DNA from: Mikania micrantha
Lineage: Eukaryota; Streptophyta; Magnoliopsida; Asterales; Asteraceae
Assembly (NCBI GenBank): GCA_009363875.1
Contig: CM018695.1
Location: forward strand, 20,742,755-20,806,754
Direction: 5' to 3'
DNA length: 64,000 nt
Part shown: positions 11,407 to 23,342 of the stretch, piece by piece
How positions within the stretch are numbered: the first letter of the stretch is position 1
Layout of the letters: each line of letters opens with the position of its first letter
The notes under the pieces: model-generated
What the model was told of the DNA's origin: nothing
Seen by the model: the letters and a program-made list of their open reading frames with translations, nothing else
Database searches by the model: none
Translations under genes and position numbers: made by a program

Positions 11407-12677
11407 TGCCGCTTAGCTGTCCTCGGTAGCTTGGTGATGAAATCCATGGTGATGTGTTCCCATTTCCATTCTGGTACCTCTAGAGGTTGCACATATCCGT
11501 AGGGCTTCTGATGTTCAGCCTTCACTTGCGCACAAGTAAGGCACCTGTTCACATACTGCATCACATTAAACTTCATGCCCGGCCACCAATAATCTTTCCG
11601 AAGATCTTGATACATCTTTGTCGCATCGGGATGCACAGAATAACGTGATTTGTGGGCTTCATCTAAAATCCTTGACCGAATGTCCCCATTTCTGGGTACC
11701 CACATCCGACCGAATCGTATCTTTACACCGTAATCGTTGTCTTCCAAGTTCTTGACCAGCCCGAAGACACGTTCAAAACCCACGTTCTCTTCTTTCAACC
11801 CTTCCTGTTGCGCCTGCTTGAGCTCGTTCAGAAAGTCTGGCGTTATCACCAAACTATACGATTTTACCCGTATGGCAGGATGATCAGTCTTGCGACTCAA
11901 GGCATCTGCCACTACATTGGCCTTTCCCGGGTGATATAGAATATCACAATCATAATCCTTTAGCAGCTCAAGCCATCGTCTCTGCCTCATGTTCAAATCC
12001 TTTTGCTCGAAGAAGTACTTCAAGCTCTTGTGGTCGGTAAAGATGGTACTCCTTACTCCATACAAGTAGTGTCTCCATATTTTCAATGCAAACACCACCG
12101 CAGCGAGTTCAAGATCGTGGGTCGGGCAGTTAGCCTCATGAATCTTTAGCTGGCGCGAAGCATAAGCTATCACCCTTCCCCTTTGCATCAGTACGCATCC
12201 CAACCCTTGTCGCGATGCATCGGCATACACAACAAGATCATCATTTCCATCCGGCAGTGCTAGAACAGGAGCTTGGGTAAGTCTCTCCATTAGCACTGAA
12301 AACGCTTGTTCTTGGTTTGGACCCCATTCGTACTTTACGTCTTTCTTCGTGAGCTTCGTCAGTGGCGTCGCTATCTTGGAGAAGTCCTGAATAAATCTCC
12401 GATAGTAACCGGCTAAACCAAGAAAACTGCGTACTTCCGTAGGTGACTTCGGAGGGCTCCATTTCATAATCGTTTCAACTTTAGCTGGGTCTACCATAAT
12501 GCCTTCTGGGTTCACCACGTGACACAGAAACTGTACCTCTCGTAACCAGAAAGCGCATTTGGAGAATTTAGCATAAAGTTTCTCTTTCCTCAGGATCTCC
12601 AATACCTCACGTATGTGGCAAGCATGGTCTCCCTCGTTCTTTGAATAAATCAATATATCATCAATAAACACTATCAC
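11118..12677 (-). pseudogene. Gypsy B RT end, RNase H and integrase N-terminal part
   Basis: Frame of 519 codons. It starts at the RT catalytic box FIDDILIYS (residues 4-12), then the thumb with FLGLAGYYRRFI. RNase H follows with VYADASRQGLGCVLMQ, ASRQLKIHEANCPTHDLELA and FTDHKSLKYFF. The integrase zinc-binding region has HKSRYSVH and CLTCAQVK, then MDFITKLP opens the catalytic core. The frame is cut by the 286-bp duplication. It is in phase with the next frame right and separated from it only by a TGA at 12681-12683. Confidence 0.93.
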
Positions 12678-12680
12678 CGA

Positions 12681-14177
12681 TCAGTCCAGCATCGGTCGAC
12701 ATACTCTGTTCATCAAATCCATAAATGCTGCGGGAGCATTCGTCAATCCAAATGACATAACGAGAAACTCGTAATGTCCATAACGCGTACGGAAAGCAGT
12801 CTTTGGAATATCCTGCTCTCGAACTTTCAACTGATGGTAACCGGATCGGAGATCTATCTTTGAGAACCAGCTTGCACCTTGCAATTGATCAAACAAGTCA
12901 TCAATTCTAGGTAGAGGATACATGTTCTTTACGGTCAACTTATTCAGTTCCCTGTAATCGATACACATACGCATACTTCCATCTTTCTTCTTAACGAACA
13001 ACACCGGTGCTCCCCACGGAGAGACACTCGGTCGTATAAAACCTTTATCAAGGAGTTCTTGTAGCTGGGTCATCATTTCCTTCATCTCGTTTGGAGCTAA
13101 ACGGTACGGTGCTTTGGCAACGGGTTGTGCCCCTGGCACTAAGTCGATCTGGAACTCGATTTCCCGTTCGGGTGGTAATCCAGGCAATTCCTCAGGGAAT
13201 ACATCGGGGAAGTTACACACCACGGGAACATCATCAATCGTCCTCGTATCCGTACGTTCCTCAATCGCGTAGGCCAAATAGGCTACACACCCTCGCCTCA
13301 TCATAACATGAGCCGTGATCATCGAAATGATCTTAGGCGCATACATCGCTTTATCACCATAAACCGTCACAGAGCTCCCATCCATCGCACGTAAACATAT
13401 CATCTTTCGTCGACATACAATGTTAGCCTCATATTTGGCTAACCAGTCCATACCCAAAACCACATCGAATCCTCCTAAGGTAATAAGAAACAATCGGACA
13501 GGGAACCTATGACCTTCTATCTCAACATAACGATCATCAATAGCCTCAGTCACCCTGGTCATCTTACCAATAGCCATCTCTACATCAAATACCCGATCTA
13601 TCTTCTTAACCTTCCCAGATAACTCATCACAGAAAGTAGAAGACACAAAACTCATACTGGCACCAGAATCAAACAATACAGAAGCAGGAATATTGTTGAT
13701 AGAAAAGGTACCTGTGACCACATCGGGGTCCTCGATAGCATCATCCTTTGTCATCGTGAAAGCCCGTGCTTTAGCCTTCTGCTTCTCCTTTCCTTTCTCT
13801 TCCTTCTTACCCGAGCCCGAAGCATCGGCCCGTGGTTGCCTGCAATCTTTAGACAGATGTCCAAACCCGTTGCAGTTGTAGCATCTGGTGGCACTTGGGC
13901 AATTGCCGGAAAAACCAGTGGGAGGCAAACCCTCCATGTACAACTTCACCCTGCGTTCCTCGGTAGAAACCAAGTGAGGAACGAGTCTGGCCATCTCATT
14001 GAATCGTGAAGTGTACTGCCTGTGATTCAGGCTTCCGGCCTTCAGTACCAAAAACTCCCTTTCAACCTTATCCAGCTCGTTCTTGGGACAGAACTGCTTA
14101 GTGACCAGTTCCTTCAGATCCTCCCAAGTCATCTTTTCCATGTCATCAGCAGTCTTGGATTGTTTGATGATGTTCCA
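12681..14177 (-). pseudogene. Gypsy B gag C-terminus, protease and RT palm
   Basis: One open frame (14141-12681 from the first ATG). It has the end of gag (FNEMARLVPHLVSTEERRVK), then zinc knuckle CYNCNGFGHLSKDC, a Lys-rich linker, and an aspartic protease with VLFDSGASMSFVS as active site. The conserved FDVVLGMDWLAKYEA follows, then RT with DKGFIRPSVSPWGAPVLFVK, KIDLRSGYHQ and LTNAPAAFMDLMNRV. Text usually found between VKLYMEGL and the zinc knuckle is short, which suggests an internal gag deletion. The frame ends in TGA just before the RT catalytic Asp pair. The family usually has Arg here, so a CGA to TGA transition is likely. Confidence 0.93.
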
Positions 14178-14684
14178 CTAGTGAAGTGCCTCCTCAACGA
14201 AGGAGTGGGCTGCAAACTTGACAGCCTGGTCAATTCGGCACTCACTGATGGAGATAACAGCCTCCATTGCAGAAATCCAGTGGCAGGTCGCCACAGCATC
14301 TTTCTTACCGTCAAAGGTCGGTGGGTTGCATCCCTTGAAGGACTTGTAGTCACAGCCCTTCAGTTTCTCAGTCATAGAGTCACCGCTCTTTGTCTCGATG
14401 ATCACCACCTCATCTTTTTTGGTGCTTTCCTTAGTTCCCTCTGACTTATATTTTAAAGCATCCTTCAGTGCCTTAGCAATCAAGGCTGGTAGCTTCTCAT
14501 CCATGATTTTGCAGACCTCATCAGAAATAGCCTTCACCACGATAGGCTCTAAAGTGAACTCGTCTTCATTCTCCGGTTGCTCGTTGTGCTCGTGGTCGTT
14601 CTCGTTGACAGGGTCTCCATTATCGACACGTGGTTCTTCAGGTTCCTATGGTTGCTTACGTGGTCTACCCTTTTGTCCGGCCAT
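14178..14684 (-). pseudogene. Gypsy B gag N-terminal part
   Basis: Likely start at 14684-14682 with a basic N-terminus (MAGQKGRPRKQP), an acidic stretch rich in Glu and Asn, then the capsid-like text CDYKSFKGCNPPTFDGKKDA and CRIDQAVKFAAHSF. Two in-frame TAG codons break it (14646-14648 and 14178-14180). The second replaces a Trp normally present in this gag motif. Gag forms the particle shell that packages element RNA. Confidence 0.85.
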
Positions 14685-15001
14685 CTTAACTTTCTACATA
14701 ATGCAACAATTGATGAGTCAGTACAGGAATTAGTTTAGCACGAAATAAGTGTTGTAAATCGTTAATGACGTTGATCAAGTGTTATTAACCATTTACACAA
14801 CTCATAGGCTCTAAACGTTTCCCATCCCATCTCTTCAATGTGCATGACACTAACTACATACATAACCTTGCATCTAACCCTTAACTCATACAAAACCATT
14901 CAGCTCGTGGCATCCGTTCGTCCGTGGTTGGCAATCCGCATCCATTAATCCCATTCTCAGTTTAAGTCTTAGCATTTGGGATGCTAAGATCTCTCAAACT
15001 A

Positions 15002-15015
15002 TGGCTCTGATACCA
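15002..15015 (-). promoter_or_regulatory. Primer binding site of element B
   Basis: On the minus strand TGGTATCAGAGCCA, complementary to the 3' end of plant initiator tRNA-Met, lies 3 bp inside the right LTR. It fixes the sense strand as minus. Confidence 0.92.
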
Positions 15016-15018
15016 ACT

Positions 15019-17199
15019 TGTGAGGCCCCGAAACCGGGCACCTCGCAGAGGTTGGTTTTCATCATAACGCATAGCTCTTAAACTAAAAACTTTCATAATC
15101 ATGCAGCGGAAACGTAAACATAGTTTGATAGACAGAATTAAATAAAGTGTCTGTATCAAAATCATATCGAATTGCCGACACCAACGGATCGTCTGGATTG
15201 ATGCCCGAGCTCCTTGCCTTCTCTTATCATAGCTTTAACCTGACATACATGCTAAATCAAGTCAGCTTACGCTGGTGAGTTCTACTTTCATAAAGCATTA
15301 TTAAACATACTTAACATAAACATCATTTCATACACGTAGTCCATAACCTTAGCACATAACATCCTTAACATCATCATACGTTCCACTGTCACCGTACGAA
15401 CAGTTGGCTCATGCCGGCACAAGGCTTCATACCCAGTTATAGTCGTGGTTGACTATCATACCCAGTTATAGTCGTGGTTGACTATCATACCCAGTTATAG
15501 TCGTGGTTGACTATCATACCCAGTTATAGTCGTGGTTGACTATCATACCCAGTTATAGTCGTGGTTGACTATCATACCCAGTTATAGTCGTGGTTGACTA
15601 TCATACCCAGTTATAGTCGTGGTTGACTCTCATACCTACTCAGCACAAGAACTGGTACGTCTTTCATACATGTCCTATAACACGTATAGGAACATCGTTC
15701 GTTCGTCATACATGATATACTAGCATTATATCATCCTTATCATAATCATCATAACATTTACTGCTAGCATCATAGCATCATTCATTGCAGTCATCATGGC
15801 ATCTTAGGCATGTCATGCTAGCATCGTTTCATTATACCATCATAGCATCATGCCTACGTATCATACTTCCATCCTAGCAACCTAGGACCTTGTCATACTC
15901 CTATAACTATTCTCATAGTTATCATCATGAAGCATGTTATCATAAGTCCTCATCATGTCATATGCTAGCATCGTTATCATATCATGTTATTCATTATCAT
16001 AACTCAGTTATCATGCATTCTTCATACTTATCATATTTTCATGCATAGATCCTTCTAACACATAAACATGCATACATAGTCAGGCCATATCATCATTCAT
16101 TCATCATCATCATCATAAGCACATAACATCATAACATAACCATAAGCATGTATGCCAGCCCAAAACAGTTAACATGAAATAGGGCGTCTAGAACTCACCT
16201 GATAGTAGACTCTCGTTTCCTTAGCTGAACTCCTTAGCCAAGACTTAAGAACCTATATTAGTTACATCGTATCATCATATACCATTCTTAGACTTAGAAT
16301 ATTTCCTAAGTCTTTATAGCCTACTAGTCCCCCTTACTGAATACAAGTTCCCGAAACTTAGCTAAGTATTCGAAACCCTTGAATTCCATTAAGTTTCCAT
16401 GTACACGAAATTCCATAGTTCACGAAATAGCTAGTACTTGAAATATTCCATGTACTCGAAATATTCCATGTATTCGAAATATTCCATGTACTCGAAATAT
16501 TCCATGTATTCGAAATATTCCATGTATTCGAAATATTCCATGTCTTCGAAATAGTATACACGAAACCTATGTATTCGAAATAACCCAAGTATGATTTCGA
16601 GTACCCTTTGTACATGATTTCGTGTACTCATTACTTTCGTCTTTAAACATCTCAGAAATTCATCTAAGACTTTGGGGAGCTAGTTCTAGGTTCCTTAGGG
16701 GGTTATCTACACACTGGAACCTCAAAGTTCCGAACTTTATACATAAAGCTGTGAGCTTTATGCATAAGTCCCCTTTTTGTATGACCATCCTAACTTTTGT
16801 ATAAAAATCCAGCTTTCTATACATGGATCACTTACTTGAAGGTAGCTGATTCTCCAGGTAGAATCCCGTGCGTTTCCTCCTTTGTTTGGTCGATCAAAGT
16901 TCGATTCTTGATGTTCTTGAGCTTTTACTTCGAGTACTCAAAAGTAAATGTGCTTCCAACCAAAGGTTCGCACTATTGCCAAGGCACTGGTATTTATAGG
17001 GAGGATCCCCGTATTCGAAAACTCCTGTGCCCAAAACTGGGGTGTACTCGAAATGGGTGTACTCGAAACCTTACCATTTCGAGTACACGTTCTGTAATGC
17101 TAGCCTTGGTTATTTTTCGTTTATTTTCCTACAAGTTAATTATACGTTACCCATTCGTAAGTTCGGTTAACTTGCATTTAGAAAATTTGGGATGTTACA
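15019..17199 (-). repeat. Element B LTR, right copy (5' LTR in sense)
   Basis: 2181 bp, ends TGTGAGG...TTACA. It holds seven 29-bp units at 15432-15634 and about six 18-bp units near 16437-16553. The 24-bp length difference from the left LTR is accounted for by two extra 29-bp units, two fewer 18-bp units and two single-base indels. Confidence 0.93.
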
Positions 17200-17204
17200 G
17201 AAAC

Positions 17205-18162
17205 CCTCTTCAACTTTAGAATTGAATTTTGAATCTTTCTTCAGCATGGTACAAGGAGCCCCAAAAGGTTCCAAGTGTTCCAAATTAGGCTTTCGATTCT
17301 GAAGCAGCTCATAGCATGTTTTATTGTGTCTTTTAACAATCAAAACTCTGTTAAGAGTAAAACAAGTTGTTGCCATAGCTTCACTCCAAAATGTAATGGG
17401 GAGTTTAGAATCAGCTAGCATTGTTCTTGCAGGCTCAATCAACGTTCTGTTCTTTCTTTCAGCTACACCATTCATTTGGGGTTCATATTGTGCACTGAAT
17501 TGCTGCTGAATGCCCTTTGAATCACAAAATTCTTCCATTTGATGATTCTTAAACTCAGTCCCATTATCTGAACATACACGTCTTACTCTCAACTTATACA
17601 ATGTCTCCAACCTATTAATCAACAAGACAAAATTTTCATAAGTATCTGATTTATGCTTTAAAAACATTACCCATGAAAATCTAGAAAAGTCATCAGTCAC
17701 CACAAAACAATAATATTCACCACCTATACTTTTCACATTGATTGGTCCAAACAAATCCATGTGAAGAAGTTCAAGTGGCTTATCAATAGAAAACATTGTC
17801 TTTGTTTTGTGTGACACATCAGGAAGCTTAAAGTGTTTAACCGGTACACCCTCAACTAAATGATTGTGTACTAGATGATTCATCTTCCTAATATGAATAT
17901 GTCCCATCCTTCGATGCCAAGAACGTGTATCTTGCTCTGTAGCTTTAGACATCAAACATGTCTCCAGTTTATTCACCGTCTCCGCCTTTGCCATGTCAAG
18001 TACATACAAATCCTTGCTCCGATCAGCTGTCATCAGAATCCACTCCTCAGGAATCTGAAATCCTTGCTTAAGTACATAACACGTGTCTTTATCAAACATC
18101 ACCTTGTATCCTTTATCACAAATCTGCGAAACACTTAACAAATTGTTAGTTAATTCCTTACA
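17205..18162 (-). pseudogene. Copia A integrase
   Basis: Minus-strand frame with LLSVSQICDKG at the start, then GAG-pre-integrase text with SWHRRMGHIHIRKMNHL. The catalytic core has HMDLFGPINVKS, FVVTDDFSRFSWVMF, VCSDNGTEFKN and MNGVAERKNRTLIE, which give the D, D and E residues. The Cys pair of the HHCC zinc finger normally found between the His pair and the core is missing: the text goes from HFKLPDVSHKTKTM straight to the core, so a small deletion is likely. The frame is interrupted at KVEEGF by element B and resumes at 7863. A one-base shift near 18160 separates it from protease. Confidence 0.93.
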
Positions 18163-18400
18163 GAATTAACATTATCAAATGAAACCTTTCCATTCGTCAA
18201 ACTACCCAACCCAGTAATTTGACCTCCTTTGTCTCCTGCAAAGTTCACATAACTTCCTTTGATTTGCCTGAAATCCTTCAACAAATTCAACTCTCCAGTC
18301 ATGTGCCGTGAACATCCACTATCAACAATCCAACGACTATTGATATGGCCCATGGATGCCACCTGCACAATAAATTAAAATTCTATCAGTATCAAAAGGG
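18150..18400 (-). pseudogene. Copia A aspartic protease
   Basis: Short frame with WIVDSGCSRHMTGELNLL, the copia protease active-site signature (DSGCSRHMTG), followed by FAGDKGGQITGLGSL. Protease would cut the polyprotein during particle maturation. Frameshifts on both sides isolate it from gag and integrase. Confidence 0.9.
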
Positions 18401-19696
18401 ATGACCCCTGCCATTTCGGCGTCGAGTCTCCCTGAATGGACCCGTACCATTCTGTTGTGATGAACTGCTTGAAGAACCATCTTCACTGTGATCATCCTTT
18501 TTCCCAGAAATTTGATCACCTGACCTGTTTTTCAATTTCCAAAATGATTTTGACTTTAAAGATGGTTTTGAAAAAGATTTTGAAGATGCCTTGTCAAAAT
18601 AATCATCATCAGATGATATCACAAGTTTGACAAGCTTTTTCACATTTCTTTTATTACCAAAAACTCGTTTCTTCTGATTAATTTCTTCTTTTACCCAAAC
18701 ACAATCAGGATCAAATTTCCAAAGAACTCTCATTTCTTCTTCACTAGGTTTCACTTTCCTAGGATTTCTACCTGACCTATTCACCCAACTCTTATCATCT
18801 GAACTCTTTCTGATTCTGTTGTTTGGACAATTAGCAGAAATGCGTCCTTTCCCACAACAAGTAAAACACTTTCGTGTTTCTCTTGGTGAATAAGACCTAA
18901 AGCTGCTACAATCAGTAGAACTGAAATCCAAATCACAATCAGCAATCAGATAACCAAATTTACCAAAACTATAACATTTTTTATCTTTCAGATTATTCTT
19001 TGGTTTTGGTTCATCATAATACTTTGATGAACTGAAAGATTTAGAATCAACCTTTGCAGATGAAAATCTGTTTCTCAAACCAGTTGATTTAATATTTGAA
19101 TTAGTCATTTTATTTTGAAAATTCTTTGATTTGTCTTTATGTCCAACTCCAAACTTATCAAAGAAAAAATCCACTTTGTCAACCTTTTTAGAAATCACAT
19201 TATGCTTTTGAAAAATACCACTAGACTCTCCTTTATGTGTAGTAGATGACTTTACATAAACAATCGGCTTGAGAGTAGTAGTTGGTTTAGTTTTCACCAC
19301 TGGTTTGGAAACAAGATTTGGTTTATTCACCACCTTCTCAACTGATTTCATCTCAACTTTTGACTTTTGAGACTTCAGACTCTTTTTATCTCCAGTTTTA
19401 AATTGATAACCATTCTGTCTCAAAATATCATGTGAATATTCTGATTCAGTAATGTCTTCAATAATAGGATCATCACTATCAAAAGACACTTTGTCATCAG
19501 ATGATCCTCCAGCAAGTTCAACAACTTGTACAGACCTATGGTCATCCAAAGAGACAGGATGAACTTCCAAATTCGGATCAATTTGTGGTCTTGGAACATA
19601 GCTGGGTGGTGGTGGTAGTGAATGAAAACCCAATCCAGTAGTATCATTTGATGATCTTTGCATGGCAGCAAAGTAATCAATGACATACTGAGAATT
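18392..19696 (-). pseudogene. Copia A gag/pol spacer with two degenerate zinc knuckles
   Basis: Frame of 423 codons from the first ATG, rich in Lys and Ser. It contains two extra CCHC-like clusters, CYSFGKFGYLIADC and CFTCCGKGRISANC, each lacking one or more canonical residues (His to Tyr or Arg, second Cys to Phe in the first). A TAG at 19697-19699 separates it in phase from the upstream gag frame. SIRE-like elements often have such long spacers between the first knuckle and protease (family knowledge). Confidence 0.75.
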
Positions 19697-20290
19697 CTAA
19701 TAATTTTCAAGCTTGTTCTTGTTCGTTTCAGCTTTTGCTGCTGATAAATCAACTTTCAGCTTTTGCACTGATTCGAGATGCATAGAAACTGCATGATTAT
19801 TTTGTAAAACTTTGATTTTCAACTCTTCATTTTCTTTTCCTAAATCAATTATCTTTTTGTCAAAAGCTTTTTCTCTTGAAATTAGCTTCTTGTTAGCTTC
19901 TGTGCACTCTACCAGTTCAGCAGTCAACTGAGCATTCATATCTTTCAATTTATCAATGATCTCTAAAAGATCATCATTTACCTCATCTACCTTTTCTTTT
20001 CCTTTGCATGTGTCTTCATCCAAAGATGCCATAAAAGCACCCATCAACTCATCATATTGCTTTCCCCAATCATAACCTTCATCAGCTTGACTAACTAAAG
20101 CTTTAGATGATTCTTCAGACTTTTCTTTCTTCTTCTGATAAGCTTCTTTTGTCTTGAAAGGGTTCAAATTTCCTTGCTTCTTCGGATTTTTACACTCTCT
20201 AGCAAAATGGCCTAACTCACCACAGTTGTAACATTGAGTAGTCTTTGGATTAAATATCAAAATTGAATTTCTTCCCAGTTTTCTTTTCAT
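19697..20290 (-). pseudogene. Copia A gag nucleocapsid region with coiled coil
   Basis: Carries an intact zinc knuckle, CYNCGELGHFARECKN (about residues 20-35). A charged region follows with heptad-like Glu/Lys/Leu text (ELVECTEANKKLISREKAF), likely coiled coil. A frameshift at 20250-20290 separates it from the capsid part. Confidence 0.88.
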
Positions 20291-21398
20291 ATCTATTTAT
20301 TCTTCTGATCACACTTGCCAATGCCCATTGAGTGTCAATCAACTCCATTTCGTCATCATCAATTTGCTCATAATCTTCAAATGTAAGATTTGAATTTCCA
20401 ATCTTTCCTGCAATTTGTTCATCATAAGCACTGAGTACACATGACAAAATTGACATATGATCCCGAACAGCCTCCACGGTTACTTTTCCCAGATTTGTTG
20501 TATTCAGCTGAACAGGAGTTGTTGTTGAGTCAGATTTCTTCTCGTTCACAAAATAAGATGAACTAGAACTAGCAGGTGCAGAAAGTGTAGAAGTACTATC
20601 AGCAGTACTTGAAACAAATGTTGTCTGAATCTTTGCAGAAGAAACAGGTGGTGTCACCACAGATGCACCGTATAAAGAAGGATCTTGAGTAACATTCACT
20701 CTTCTTTCTTTTCTCTTATCCTTCATCTCCTGTTCTTCTAGCTTTTGAATAAATTCCACCAATGTAATTCCTGGTAGATTTTCTCTCAATATTAGCACCA
20801 ATGAATTCCACTTTTCAGGCAACACATCTGAAAAGCAATCTATCTTTTCCTCTTCAGTGTACACAATTCCACACTTCCTGACTTCAGTCAATAAATGCGT
20901 ATATCTTGTTATTAAGGCTTCAAGACTCTCATTGCCAATAAAATTGAAGTTCTCAAACTCTTTGCGTATTTCAGTGGCTTTCATCTTCTTTAACTTGGTA
21001 TTTCCCTCAATCCTTGCTTTCAAAGCATTCCACAAACCATATGAGGTTTTGTGTTCATCAAATTGATGAAGTATCTGATTAGGGATTGCTTGGCTCAGCA
21101 TCCACTAAGCTTTCTTCTCAGAATAGTATTTCTTTCTCTGATCAACATCCAATCTCTCAAGGGTTTGATCCAAATATGTCCCCACCACCTTAGGTCTTTC
21201 ATAAGGTGATAAAATCCTTTCCCACAGATTAGTGTCAGTTCCATTTAGATGTGTTTCCAACCTTCCTTTCCAGTTCTCGTAATCTGTTAAATCAAGTAAC
21301 TTTGGAACTTTGTTTGTACTTCCAACCTCAGTTTCACTAATCAGAATGTTATGTATCTTAGAATTCTGACTAGCTACAGCAGTAAACATCTCAGCCAT
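20250..21398 (-). pseudogene. Copia A gag capsid region
   Basis: Start at 21398 with MAEMFTAVASQNSKIHNILI, then VPKLLDLTDYENWKGRLETH, the usual copia gag N-terminus. A TAG at 21105-21107 interrupts the frame, which resumes in phase with MLSQAIPNQILHQFDEHKTS. The UBN2-like gag domain follows (LWNALKARIEGNTKLKKMKA, GITLVEFIQKLEEQEMK). A Ser/Thr-rich linker and a short acidic helix with FEDYEQIDDDEMELIDTQWA close it. Confidence 0.9.
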
Positions 21399-21410
21399 GG
21401 TTTTGAATTT

Positions 21411-21725
21411 TTAATCAGTGAACCTCTGATGACAAATTCACTTCACGAACCTTACTACCAGGCAAACCTCCAACAATTCTTGATCTGAACGAACCTGAGA
21501 CGAACCTTTATCTCACGAACCTGATGCAGCGAACCTTGAGACAAACCTGATCTCACGAACCTGATGCAGCGAACCTTAAGACAAACCTGATCTCACAAAC
21601 CTTAAGACAAACTAACCATGATCAGACGAACCTCTGCAGAAAACCTTCAACAAACCTCTTCAAAATCTCTAAACGAACCTCAGAAAAATCTCATTAACAG
21701 CGAACATCTTGCTTCAGCTACTCAC
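21411..21725. repeat. CGAACCT word island in copia A leader
   Basis: At least a dozen gCGAACCT or aAACCT words between gag start and primer site. The block CTCACGAACCTGATGCAGCG is repeated in tandem at about 21512 and 21553. Confidence 0.8.
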
Positions 21726-21982
21726 AGGTTCGGCTCACGAACATGTTCTTCAAAATTCAAAATTTTGGAGGGAAAACCTTCCAAATTTGAAGAAAATCCT
21801 TCAAAAATCCCCAATTTGCACCACAAATCTTTTAATTGTAATGTTCCATAGCAATAGATGATGAGATTACACTCAAAACAGCAATCAAACACAAAGAAAA
21901 CTAGAATTTTGATCCATTTCTTGATCTTATTAACTCCAACTACTTGTAGATCTTTGAAAATCTTGTATAGAACTCCACAAAA
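21726..21982. other. Rest of copia A leader
   Basis: AT-rich sequence without a frame of note, between the word island and the primer binding site. Confidence 0.5.
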
Positions 21983-21994
21983 GCTCTGATACCA
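21983..21994 (-). promoter_or_regulatory. Primer binding site of copia A
   Basis: TGGTATCAGAGC on the minus strand, 1 bp from the LTR, complementary to initiator tRNA-Met. Confidence 0.9.
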
Positions 21995-21995
21995 C

Positions 21996-22430
21996 TGTAG
22001 ATCTACTGATTTTGATCTTGATCGTACAATGGAATCCTATTAATAATCAAATATATGCGGAATCTATATTTGATCTATATGAATCAAAGAAGAACAAGCA
22101 TTTCAATAATCATCTCCATTTCATTAATCAATATGAACTGATTACAATGAAATACAATCTTACACAGAGAAAATACACAGAAAGTTTCCAAGAGTTATCA
22201 CAAAACTAGGCAAACCTCCAATATATACATGTTGTTAGCCGAACTTAGCCGAACCTATAATTTCGCCAGCCGAACCTTGAGGTTCGCAGGACGAACCTGT
22301 ACAATCAAACCAACTAGGTTCGCCGAACCTGATAAGGTTCGTGGGCCAGACGAACCTCAGCCAAACCTCCACAAACCTATCTATAATTTACATATTTTGA
22401 TAAGCAACCTATTACAAACATGTACTAACA
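21996..22430 (-). repeat. 5' LTR of copia A (435 bp)
   Basis: On the minus strand it starts TGTTAGTACATG and ends GTAGATCTACA, with TG...CA ends and the primer site next to it. Its outer half carries the CGAACCT/AGGTTCG words at 22229-22380. The next bases, ATCTG (22431-22435), would be the target duplication; the matching copy lies left of the window. Confidence 0.85.
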
Positions 22431-23000
22431 ATCTGGTATGTGGTGGGCTGGCAACTGGGCTGGTGGTAAGCTTGACCCTACCTATGCCCTATATATAAGC
22501 ATACTCGACTGGATATTATAGGTGGTTGTTAGTGAGGTTAAGGTTGTCACTTGGTCAGGTTTGTTCAAATACATTTTCATAACAAAACTATATGAACTCA
22601 CCAACCATGTGTTGACTTTATTTTCTTACATGTTTTCTTAGGTGATGTATAAGACTAGATTAAGACTACAGGAAACATACTAGGATGCTCAGATAGTGGA
22701 CCTAGTAACTTTTGGAAGCACATATTCTTCTTATAGCATTGAATCATTTTGATGTCTTGTACGGTCACAAGATGACAGACTTATGATTCTAGTGAAATTG
22801 GTTGCTTAGTTAAATTCTCAAACATGACAGTTGTAATTTAACTTTGGAACTTTAGATTAATTATATTTGTGTTTTACTTATTCTCAAATGTTGATGCTAT
22901 GTATACAATCTGATTATTCCGATTATCACACGATATCGTGCCGCGAGGCTTTCCCGCTCGACGGGAAAGTCGATCCAGCCCGCCGGCTCGAGGTGTGACA
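22431..23000 (+). mobile_element. Family C LTR, downstream part only
   Basis: Starts abruptly at the copia A boundary with GTATGTGGTGGGCTGG, then TATGCCCTATATATAAGC, ACTCACCAACCATGTGTTGAC and the family end CGAGGTGTGACA at 23000. Copia A was therefore inserted into this LTR, and the upstream part is beyond the left window edge (inference). No primer site follows, so it is a solo or 3' LTR. One TATA box (TATATATAA) is at about 22491-22499. Confidence 0.85.
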
Positions 23001-23309
23001 ATATGTATATGTATATGTATATGCATATCCATTAACATATACATTTGCATATACATATATGTATATACATATGCATATACACTTTTAAACGAGTATACAT
23101 ACATATATATATGCACTTGAATATACATATGCATACATATATGCATATATATATGGGTATGCGTATACATATACACATATGTGTATATATATGCACATAT
23201 ATGGATATGTATATGCATATGGATATACATATGCATATGTATATGTATATGTACATGTATATGTACATGTAGATGTACATGTATATGTACATGTATATGT
23301 ATATGTGTG

Positions 23310-23342
<33 letters not shown>

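Larger units (their letters stand above)
7864..17204 (-). mobile_element. Complete Ty3/gypsy retrotransposon B, target duplication GAAAC
   Basis: The element is 7869-17199 (9331 bp). Both LTRs start TGTGAGGCCCC and end GGGATGTTACA on the plus strand. GAAAC flanks both ends (7864-7868, 17200-17204). The primer site and polypurine tract show minus-strand sense. Coding order is gag, protease, RT, RNase H, integrase, chromodomain-like tail, which is the gypsy/chromovirus order. By eye the LTRs differ by roughly twenty substitutions over 2.2 kb, plus copy-number changes in two tandem arrays. Three in-frame stops and a 286-bp duplication make it defective. It is inserted in copia A integrase. Confidence 0.95.
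1..22430 (-). mobile_element. Copia-type LTR retrotransposon A, interrupted, left end outside window
   Basis: Read on the minus strand the order is LTR (21996-22430), primer binding site, gag, protease, integrase, linker, RT and RNase H (to 1885), then a non-coding 3' tract to the window edge. This is the copia order (integrase before RT). Two later insertions split it: a solo LTR at 3907-7765 and gypsy element B at 7869-17199. Removing each, with one copy of its 5-bp target duplication, brings the linker reading back together. The non-coding tract after RNase H resembles the same tract in element E, where an extra ORF follows, so A is probably a SIRE-like element whose extra ORF and 3' LTR lie left of the window (inference). 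The coding region has several frameshifts and stops. Confidence 0.9.
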
